A stretch of DNA of 8,214 nucleotides, taken from contig QAMX01000041.1 in the NCBI GenBank assembly GCA_003149835.1, positions 1 through 8,214 of the forward strand, read 5' to 3'. Both the position numbers and the translations under genes were made by a program. The notes under the pieces are model-generated. The model was not told the origin of the DNA, did not search any database, and saw only the letters and a list, made by a program, of their open reading frames with translations. This stretch comes from Clostridiales bacterium. GTDB lineage: Bacteria > Bacillota > Clostridia > Oscillospirales > QAMX01. This document shows positions 1-4,949 of the stretch, piece by piece. Every line of letters starts with the position of its first letter. Within the stretch, counting starts at the first letter, position 1.

Positions 1-318
1 GACATTCAGGAAATGCGCGAGGAATACGACCGCCGGCGGCGCTTTATCTGCGACGGCCTGAACCGAATCGGCTTGCCGTGCTTTGAGCCGCGGGGCGCTT
101 TCTATGTCTTTCCCGATATCCGCCCGACCGGGCTGAGCAGCGACGAGTTCTGCAAACGCCTGCTCTACGAGCGGAGCGTGGCGGTGATCCCGGGCAACGC
201 TTTCGGCGCGGCGGGCGAGGGCTTTGTCCGCTGTTCGTATGCGTATTCCGTCCAGAAAATTTCCGTCGCCCTGGAACGGATCGAGGCGTTTGTGCAGAGT
301 CTCCGATCCGGAAAATAG
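1..318 (+). CDS. Class I/II PLP-dependent aminotransferase, C-terminal fragment
   Basis: The reading frame is open from base 1 and ends at TAG 316-318, so this is the last 105 residues of a gene that starts upstream of the window. The fragment matches the small C-terminal domain of fold-type I aminotransferases (the aspartate / aromatic / LL-diaminopimelate aminotransferase-like group). Visible signs are an RRR-containing helix followed by LNRIGL, the GAFYVFPDI strand, the VAVIPGNAFG loop and the GEGFVRCSYAYS segment. The Arg in that last segment (residue 77 of the fragment) corresponds to the family's substrate alpha-carboxylate-binding arginine. The PLP-binding lysine lies outside the window. 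Such enzymes transfer an amino group between an amino acid and a 2-oxo acid in the cytoplasm. The substrate cannot be decided from this fragment. The next gene starts 12 bases downstream on the same strand, so the two are probably cotranscribed. Confidence 0.9.
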   Translation, partial: DIQEMREEYDRRRRFICDGLNRIGLPCFEPRGAFYVFPDIRPTGLSSDEFCKRLLYERSVAVIPGNAFGAAGEGFVRCSYAYSVQKISVALERIEAFVQSLRSGK

Positions 319-330
319 GGGGGAGCCGAC

Positions 331-1473
331 GTGTACGACCTGAATGACCGCCGCGTCGCCGTTGTCCGCTGCGCCTCTTACGAGAAAGCTGCCATCGAGC
401 GCGCGTTTGACGAAATTTTTGCCGTCTTTCCCATCGAAGCCGCGGTTTGCGGAAAAACGGTGCTGATCAAAGCCAATCTCCTGACGGCGCACCGGCCGGA
501 GAAAGCGGCGACGACACATCCGGCTCTGGTCGCCGCGCTGGCCAAACGGCTGTACCGCTGCGGCGCGACAGCCGTTACCATCGGCGACAGCCCGGGAGGC
601 GTCTTTACGAAGGCCGCGTTGGAAACCGTTTACAAGGCGACTGGAATGAAAAAAGCCGCCGAGGAGAGCGGCGCGCTGCTGAACGATGAAGTAGGGGAGG
701 CCGAATGCGCCGCCCCCGCCGGCCGAAAAAAAATGAAGCTGGCCGCATATGTCCGCGCATCGGACGTTGTCATCTCCTTTGCCAAACTGAAAACGCATAC
801 CTACGCCCGCATGACCGCGGCCGTCAAGAACCTCTACGGAGCGGTGGCCGGGCTGGAAAAGGCCAAATACCACGCGATGATTCCCGACCGGGCGCAGTTT
901 GCCAAGCTGCTCTGCGATATCTGCGACACGGTTGCGCCCGATTTTTCGCTGATCGACGGCGTCGTCGGCATGGAGGGAAAAGGCCCGGGAACGGGCGATC
1001 CCAAGCGGGCGGACTGCCTGATCGCCGCGCAGAACCCGTACTGCGCCGACCTCGCGGCGGCGCAGATCATCGGGATGTCGGCGGCGCGGATTCCGACCGT
1101 GCAGGAGGGGATCCGGCGCGGGTATTCCCCTGACAGCGCCGAAAAGCTGAACGTGATCGGTTTAACGTTGGAAGAAGCCGCCGTCCGCTTTTTGCCGCCG
1201 CCGTACATGGGCAGCGTCGGCCTGCTTTCGCTGCTGCCGGGCCGGTTGCGGACGCCGGTGGCGCGGTTCTTGGAGCCCTATCCGTTTGTCACCGACCGAT
1301 GCATTGGGTGCGGCGAATGCGCCCGCGCCTGCCCGAAGCATACGATTCGGATTGCGGATAAAAAAGCGGTGATTGCGCATGCTGAATGTATCAAATGCTA
1401 CTGCTGCCATGAAATGTGCCGTGTCAAAGCCATTGAACTGAAAAAGCGGCTCCGCGTGCCGCGCGATAAATGA
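331..1473 (+). CDS. DUF362 domain protein with two C-terminal [4Fe-4S] ferredoxin motifs
   Basis: This 380-residue protein begins with GTG at 331. The start is chosen because GGGGGAG (319-325) lies five bases upstream and the N-terminus VAVVRCASYEKAAIERAF is typical of the family. Residues 1 to about 300 form the DUF362 domain, with VLIKANLL, the GDSPGG loop, VISFAKLKTHTYARMTAAVKN and FSLIDGVVGMEGKGP as landmarks. The tail carries a ferredoxin-like pair of cluster motifs. The first is C324-C327-C330-C334 followed by Pro. The second is C353-C356-C359-C363, with an extra Cys at 358 and Arg instead of Pro after the last Cys. No signal peptide or membrane segment is seen, so it is probably cytoplasmic. 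The family is usually annotated only as an iron-sulfur protein; an electron-transfer or redox role is inferred from the clusters and no substrate is proposed. It sits 12 bases after the aminotransferase and 13 bases before ispE, consistent with one operon. Confidence 0.92.
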   Translation: MYDLNDRRVAVVRCASYEKAAIERAFDEIFAVFPIEAAVCGKTVLIKANLLTAHRPEKAATTHPALVAALAKRLYRCGATAVTIGDSPGGVFTKAALETVYKATGMKKAAEESGALLNDEVGEAECAAPAGRKKMKLAAYVRASDVVISFAKLKTHTYARMTAAVKNLYGAVAGLEKAKYHAMIPDRAQFAKLLCDICDTVAPDFSLIDGVVGMEGKGPGTGDPKRADCLIAAQNPYCADLAAAQIIGMSAARIPTVQEGIRRGYSPDSAEKLNVIGLTLEEAAVRFLPPPYMGSVGLLSLLPGRLRTPVARFLEPYPFVTDRCIGCGECARACPKHTIRIADKKAVIAHAECIKCYCCHEMCRVKAIELKKRLRVPRDK

Positions 1474-1486
1474 AAGAGAATCCATT

Positions 1487-2356
1487 ATGTTGCTTTCAGC
1501 ACCTGCAAAACTGAATCTGACGCTCGACGTGCTCGCCCGCAGACCGGACGGATATCATGAGCTCAGCACGATCATGCAGACGGTATCCCTGTGCGATATC
1601 GTTGAAGTGGAGGCGGTTCGCTCCACTCGGACGCATATCGCCGTGAAAACCGATCAGGCCTACCTTCCGGTAAACGAGAGGAACACCGCCTATAAGGCTG
1701 CCGCCGCTTTCCTGAGCGAATGCGGTATTGAAGCCGAGGTGAGCATTACAATCCAGAAGAAAATCCCGGTCGGCGCGGGTCTTGGCGGCGGAAGCGCCGA
1801 CGCGGCGGCGGTTCTATACGCGCTCAATACGCTGTTGTCCGTTGAGTTGGACGGGGAACGGCTGAACCGCATCGCCGCCGGTGTCGGCGCGGACGTGCCG
1901 TTTGCGCTGCGCGGCGGCTGTGCGGTCGCCGGGGGTATCGGCGAGCGGCTGTCGGGGCTGCCGGTTTTTGAAGAACTGCACATCGTGATCTGCAAGCCGC
2001 GTCTCTCCGCCTCGACGAAAACGATCTTTTCAAAATTGAAGGTCGCAGAAATCCAGGAGCACCCGGATACGGCCGGGGCGGCGGAAGCGATCCGCCAGAA
2101 AAACATCGGGGCGCTGGCTTTTCGCCTCTTTAACGTCCTTGAACCGATCACGGCCTCCGTCCGTCCGTGCGTGCGTGAAATTCATAAACGCCTGCTGCAA
2201 GCGGGAGCGCTCGGCGCCGCGATGACGGGGACAGGAACGGCTGTGTTCGGCGTTTTTGCGGACGAGGCGGCGGCGGGGTCGGCTGCGGAACGGCTGAAAT
2301 CCCGTTATGAGCACACCTATTCTGTGCAGCCCCGGAGTGGCGTCGAAGAAATCTGA
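1487..2356 (+). CDS. ispE: 4-diphosphocytidyl-2-C-methyl-D-erythritol kinase
   Basis: IspE is the GHMP-superfamily kinase of the non-mevalonate (MEP) isoprenoid pathway. It phosphorylates the 2-hydroxyl of CDP-methylerythritol using ATP, in the cytoplasm. The 289-residue length is normal for the family. Motif 1 is the N-terminal SAPAKLNLTLDVL with Lys8, the expected catalytic lysine, followed by RRPDGYHEL. Motif 2 is the ATP-binding glycine-rich PVGAGLGGGSADAAA (94-108). The catalytic Asp is D136 in GVGADVPF. Motif 3 is ALGAAMTGTGTAVFGVF (241-257), with GTG where many members have GSG. The start at ATG 1487 is supported by this conserved N-terminus and a modest purine-rich AAAGAGAA (1473-1480) rather than a strong ribosome binding site. 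It follows the DUF362 gene by 13 bases and closes the G+C-rich block. A strong hairpin lies about 85 bases downstream. Confidence 0.97.
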   Translation: MLLSAPAKLNLTLDVLARRPDGYHELSTIMQTVSLCDIVEVEAVRSTRTHIAVKTDQAYLPVNERNTAYKAAAAFLSECGIEAEVSITIQKKIPVGAGLGGGSADAAAVLYALNTLLSVELDGERLNRIAAGVGADVPFALRGGCAVAGGIGERLSGLPVFEELHIVICKPRLSASTKTIFSKLKVAEIQEHPDTAGAAEAIRQKNIGALAFRLFNVLEPITASVRPCVREIHKRLLQAGALGAAMTGTGTAVFGVFADEAAAGSAAERLKSRYEHTYSVQPRSGVEEI

Positions 2357-2439
2357 AATCCGTTTTGCCAAAGGCGAAGACGTTGGACGAGCGGATGGAG
2401 GCTGATCCAAACAGAAGCGGAGTCGGGAGAGAAACCTTG

Positions 2440-2489
2440 ACGCAGTAGGCGGCGGTACAGCCGAGGAGTTGTACCGCCGCCTACTGTGT
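2440..2489 (+). terminator. Long hairpin downstream of ispE, possible terminator
   Basis: CAGTAGGCGGCGGTACA (2443-2459) is perfectly complementary to TGTACCGCCGCCTACTG (2470-2486), with a 10-base loop (2460-2469). The stem extends outward by a G-U, a C-G and an A-U pair to 20 bp. Its position after ispE on the same strand suggests transcript termination or 3'-end protection. The U-tract is poor: the downstream bases read TAGGATTTGTTG, which is U-rich but interrupted. A classical Rho-independent terminator is therefore not certain. A dispersed intergenic palindrome is the alternative. Confidence 0.5.
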
Positions 2490-2622
2490 AGGATTTGTTG
2501 AAACGGCAAAACAGGACGTCTCGACGGCGAAACCGTATCAAAAGTATGCGGACTCTGCAAAATGATGGATGAAGGTTATATTCAGACAGAAACCATACAA
2601 AAAGTCCTGACAAACAAGCAAA

Positions 2623-2654
2623 GCCCGCAGGTTCCAACGTTGGAACCTGCGGGC
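2623..2654 (-). terminator. Perfect 32-bp palindrome, likely terminator of the minus-strand XRE gene
   Basis: GCCCGCAGGTTCCAAC (2623-2638) is followed directly by its exact reverse complement (2639-2654), giving a gapless palindrome with 16-bp arms. On the minus strand it starts 16 bases after the stop codon of the XRE gene (2671). It is followed there by TTTGCTTGTTTGT, a T-rich run that fits an intrinsic terminator. The plus-strand side has no T-run, so termination should act mainly on minus-strand transcripts. In RNA a few central bases must form the loop. Confidence 0.72.
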
Positions 2655-2670
2655 GCGTCGTCATGCAGAG

Positions 2671-3840
2671 TTATGATTCCTGTGCTTGTGCAACCCACTT
2701 CTCCCAGCGGGGGTCGGCTTGGATTTCTTCTTTCACTTTTGTGCAGCTCGGTACATGCCACCAGGGCCAGTCTTCCGGCAGCGTTTTGGAAATGTTTACA
2801 TCCATGGGTCCTTCGGGGTTGATTGGGACTTGGCGAACAAGAGCGGATGAAAATGTTTCGCCGGTTTTTCTAAGATGACCTTCACACGCCTTTGCGTGCG
2901 CAAGAGCGGCGTACAAAGCGTCAAAGGCTCCGTCGCGGTCACCGGAAAGCCAAAGGTATTCGGACAGATACAGATGAACATGGGACAAATATCCGTTATA
3001 TAAACCGTATTCCTTGTCCGTGCAAACCAAATCAAAAATCCCGATCGCATTTCGGATCGATTCAAGCGCGTCTGCTGTACGGATATTGGGCTTGTTGACC
3101 ATAACACCGGAAATCATCAGCTCCGAACAGGTTTGGACAAGCGCCAAGAGCGTTTGTCCAAGAACCTCCGCACGCTGGATACCGTCGCAGGCATTTGTCC
3201 TTAAAAGCTCCCGGCATCCGTGAAGATCCGGCGCGGTTTCGGCCAGCGCCATAGCTTTTTCATACGCGCCCGTGTTGACATACAGTTGAGTCAGCTGACA
3301 AACGGCTTGATGCCTTTCCTCACCCGCTTTTAACATGGTGAGCAGCTTTTCGTAAATCTGAATCGCCTCCTGCCACTCGGCATATTGTTTGTGCCTTTCG
3401 GTGTCGTATACGTCGTAACCGTCTTTATCGGTTTGGTGATATTCGCCGTAGCGTACGTAGCCTGCATTGTAGAGAACGGACGCCAAACAAAGTAAGAGTG
3501 TTTCATTTTCGGGAAATTCGACAAGTCCCTCTCTGGCAAGGCGGATACACTCGTCAACGCATACGTCCACTCCGTTGTTTTCCAAATCCTTTTTGCGGAT
3601 ATGCTGCGCAAGCGCATCCACTTTTTTCGCGCGTTCGTTTTCATACCCGAATAATTCGTCAATGGAAACGCCGAAATAATTGGCAATGGACGGGATGAGC
3701 TCCATATCGGGGTAACATATGCCCGTTTCCCAACGGGAAACGGCTTGGGCGGTTACGCCCAGGGCACAGGCCAGATCATCCTGCGTTCTGCCGTCTCTGC
3801 GGCGCAGCTCTTTTATGCTGCTGCACAATTTGATGTTCAT
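2671..3840 (-). CDS. XRE-family transcriptional regulator with TPR-like C-terminal region
   Basis: This 389-residue protein has an N-terminal Cro/C1-type helix-turn-helix at about residues 5-62. TQDDLACALGVTAQAVSRWE contains helices 2 and 3, and the domain ends in the usual IANYFGVSIDELFGY. Residues from about 73 to 320 are predicted to be mostly helical, with repeated helical hairpins such as AEWQEAIQIYEKLLTML (154-170) and CQLTQLYVNTGAYEKAMALA (181-200). This resembles TPR-type regulators, where such a part often senses a peptide or partner protein; that role is inferred here. The tail (358-389) is Trp-rich (five Trp). The start ATG at 3838-3840 is chosen because AAGGAG (3850-3855 on the minus strand) lies nine bases upstream and the HTH begins right after it. 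A longer in-frame start at 3918 overlaps the promoter -35 and is rejected. It is transcribed divergently from the second XRE gene. An inverted repeat over its predicted transcription start suggests autoregulation or regulation by its neighbour. Confidence 0.9.
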   Translation of the reverse strand: MNIKLCSSIKELRRRDGRTQDDLACALGVTAQAVSRWETGICYPDMELIPSIANYFGVSIDELFGYENERAKKVDALAQHIRKKDLENNGVDVCVDECIRLAREGLVEFPENETLLLCLASVLYNAGYVRYGEYHQTDKDGYDVYDTERHKQYAEWQEAIQIYEKLLTMLKAGEERHQAVCQLTQLYVNTGAYEKAMALAETAPDLHGCRELLRTNACDGIQRAEVLGQTLLALVQTCSELMISGVMVNKPNIRTADALESIRNAIGIFDLVCTDKEYGLYNGYLSHVHLYLSEYLWLSGDRDGAFDALYAALAHAKACEGHLRKTGETFSSALVRQVPINPEGPMDVNISKTLPEDWPWWHVPSCTKVKEEIQADPRWEKWVAQAQES

Positions 3841-3867
3841 ATTTGTATTCTCCTTTTCAGACGTTTG

Positions 3868-3887
3868 TGTCACCGGCCAGTGTGACA
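3868..3887. promoter_or_regulatory. Candidate operator: inverted repeat over the transcription start
   Basis: TGTCAC (3868-3873) and GTGACA (3882-3887) form a 6-bp inverted repeat with an 8-base spacer containing GGCC. It lies just downstream of the predicted -10 and covers the expected start of transcription of the minus-strand XRE gene, a typical place for a repressor site. The assignment is inferred from position and symmetry only. Confidence 0.4.
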
Positions 3888-3889
3888 AT

Positions 3890-3918
3890 ACTATACCATA
3901 TTGAAAAGGCCAATACAA
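3890..3918 (-). promoter_or_regulatory. Predicted sigma-A-type promoter of the minus-strand XRE gene
   Basis: Read on the minus strand, TTGTAT (3913-3918) and TATAGT (3890-3895) are separated by exactly 17 bases. Transcription should start near 3883, leaving a leader of about 40 bases before the ATG at 3840, with AAGGAG at 3850-3855. This placement agrees with the chosen start codon. Confidence 0.7.
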
Positions 3919-4170
3919 GAATCAATTTGTTGTTTCAATATCAATATATGATTGATTTGCCGGCAAGCGAACCGCCCGAAGACCTTTTGACGGCTTTATA
4001 GGGAGAAAGCTGAGGCGATCTGAATAAACGGCGGCGGAGGCAAAGGATTTATGTGGGGCAGATATGTTGACTGTGTTGACGGCACACAAAAGGAACATGA
4101 TAACAAAAACAGCGAAACACTGTCTCGAATCATCTTCGGCGGCAGCACTCCGCTGCTTATTGTGTGTATT

Positions 4171-4200
4171 AGTAACTTACAATATAAGGCAAGTAACCTT
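4171..4200 (+). promoter_or_regulatory. Candidate operator: paired AGTAAC sites upstream of the exporter operon promoter
   Basis: AGTAAC occurs at 4171-4176 and again at 4192-4197, 21 bases apart, i.e. two turns of B-DNA on the same face. Each copy is followed by a pyrimidine and TT. The first copy is part of the 9-bp palindrome GTAACTTAC (4172-4180). Both lie just upstream of the -35 at 4204, a position suited to a dimeric activator or repressor. The XRE protein encoded downstream is the obvious candidate binder, but that is inference. Confidence 0.35.
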
Positions 4201-4203
4201 TGC

Positions 4204-4232
4204 TTGCTTTAAACACCTATATTTCGTATAAT
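4204..4232 (+). promoter_or_regulatory. Predicted sigma-A-type promoter of the XRE-ABC exporter operon
   Basis: TTGCTT (4204-4209) and a consensus TATAAT (4227-4232) are separated by exactly 17 bases. Transcription should begin around 4238-4240, right at the AGAGGTGA ribosome binding site (4239-4246), so the leader would be only about 12-14 bases. The ATG at 4231 lies inside the -10 box and cannot be a start for this transcript, which fixes the start downstream at 4252. Confidence 0.75.
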
Positions 4233-4251
4233 GAAAGCAGAGGTGATGCAG

Positions 4252-4947
4252 ATGTTCAACACGCGGAAATTCGGCGGTTATCTGTCGCGGCTTCGGAAAA
4301 ACGCCGATATGACGCAGTCGGAACTTGCCGATAAATTGGCGGTCACACGTCAGGCCATTTCCGGCTATGAGCGCGGCGACAGCTTTCCGGACGTTTCGAT
4401 CCTTGTGCTGATCGCCGACATATTCGGTGTTTCGCTTGATGAACTGATCAATTCCGGAGAGCCGACACGCGGCGAGGCACTGATACTCGCGGGCGCCGCC
4501 GTCGGCAGAAACGATGTGATCGCGGAGAGCGTTTCGGAGATCATGAATCTTGCGCCTTTACTCAGGCCGAGCGTACTCGGTAAGCTGTCCGCCGGGCTTT
4601 CAAAGCAGGGGATAGACATCTCAAATATCGTCCGCCTTGCCGAATATCTGAATGACGATACCGTTGTATCAATGCTTGAAAATGCGGCCTTTGATTCCAT
4701 CAGCGGCGAACTGCTCGGAAAGCTCGTGCCGCTGCTTGACGATCACTCAAAGGGAACGATATTTGAGAAAATACTTGATGGAGAAATGGATTGGCATCTG
4801 ATCAGAGTGTTGGTTCCGTACATGGATGATATGCAGGCGCAGATTGAGGCTGCGGTGATGGAAGGCGCACTTCCGTATGAGGCGCTTAATCTAATGCGCG
4901 AAGGAAACCACGAAAGATGGGAAAGAGAACAGAAAAAAGGAGGATAG
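4252..4947 (+). CDS. XRE-family regulator of the adjacent ABC exporter, with four 29-residue repeats
   Basis: This 231-residue protein has a Cro/C1-type helix-turn-helix at about residues 8-64. MTQSELADKLAVTRQAISGYERG holds helices 2 and 3, and the domain closes with IADIFGVSLDELINSGEPT. Gly38 sits where Lys or Arg is more usual. Residues 97-212 form four tandem units of exactly 29 residues, anchored by L100-A-P, L129-A-E, L158-V-P and L187-V-P. Each is followed by two hydrophobic residues and, in three units, an acidic pair. This looks like a HEAT/ARM-type helical stack, perhaps a sensor or dimerisation domain. The start at 4252 is chosen because AGGTGA (4241-4246) lies five bases upstream and the ATG at 4231 overlaps the -10 box. 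The stop TAG 4945-4947 is two bases before the first ABC gene, so the regulator is cotranscribed with the exporter and probably controls it, as in similar Firmicutes cassettes. The effector is unknown. Confidence 0.9.
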   Translation: MFNTRKFGGYLSRLRKNADMTQSELADKLAVTRQAISGYERGDSFPDVSILVLIADIFGVSLDELINSGEPTRGEALILAGAAVGRNDVIAESVSEIMNLAPLLRPSVLGKLSAGLSKQGIDISNIVRLAEYLNDDTVVSMLENAAFDSISGELLGKLVPLLDDHSKGTIFEKILDGEMDWHLIRVLVPYMDDMQAQIEAAVMEGALPYEALNLMREGNHERWEREQKKGG

Positions 4948-4949
4948 TG

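Larger units (their letters stand above)
2357..2670. other. Intergenic junction between ispE and the convergent XRE gene
   Basis: These 314 bases contain no convincing gene. They hold the long hairpin at 2440-2489 and the 32-bp palindrome at 2623-2654, described separately. Between them, one plus-strand frame stays open from 2502 (after TGA 2499-2501) up to the palindrome. It reads like a short helical peptide (GETVSKVCGLCKMMDEGY, then IQTETIQKVLTNKQ) but has no ribosome binding site or clean end. It may be the decayed tail of a lost gene or chance. Base composition changes across this stretch from clearly G+C-rich on the left to more balanced on the right. Confidence 0.6.
3841..4251. other. 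Divergent regulatory region between two XRE genes
   Basis: This 411-base region holds promoters facing both ways and several symmetric sequences. These are TGTCAC/GTGACA (3868-3887), AATCAAT (3920-3926) paired with ATTGATT (3951-3957), the 10-bp palindrome TTGCCGGCAA (3957-3966), a TGTTGAC direct repeat (4065-4071 and 4074-4080), a small GCAGC/GCTGC hairpin near 4144-4158, and the GTAAC repeats at 4172-4197. A 53-codon ORF (4051-4212) lies inside but is doubtful: its ribosome binding site is poorly spaced and its end overlaps the -35 of the downstream gene. No RNA gene was recognised. Confidence 0.6.

Noticed and set aside
705..1133. Plus-strand ORF of 142 codons inside the DUF362 gene
   Set aside because: Arg/Gly-rich low-information translation in another frame of a gene with clear family motifs.
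834..1208. Minus-strand ORF of 124 codons opposite the DUF362 gene
   Set aside because: Antisense to a well-supported gene, with no start signal and no recognisable motif.
2030..2560. Minus-strand ORF of 176 codons opposite the 3' part of ispE
   Set aside because: Arg/Pro/Ser-rich translation with no recognisable domain. It is antisense to a clear ispE coding region and spans the hairpin, a typical shadow of G+C-rich DNA.
3841..3918. Longer N-terminus (26 extra residues) for the minus-strand XRE gene
   Set aside because: The upstream start overlaps the predicted -35 box and has no ribosome binding site, whereas ATG 3838-3840 has AAGGAG nine bases upstream and a normal HTH N-terminus.
4065..4105. 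Second plus-strand promoter (TTGACG 4076-4081 with GATAAC 4099-4104)
   Set aside because: Spacing is 17 bases but the -10 match is poor, and a much better promoter lies at 4204-4232. Kept only as a weak possibility.
2357..4251. CRISPR array or transposon ends suggested by the many repeats
   Set aside because: The repeats are single inverted or short paired elements without regular spacers, and no transposase, integrase or cas gene is present.
4917..4949. Upstream ATG adding 11 residues to ABC subunit 1
   Set aside because: It lies inside the regulator gene without a ribosome binding site, while ATG 4950 has AAGGAGG at ideal spacing.
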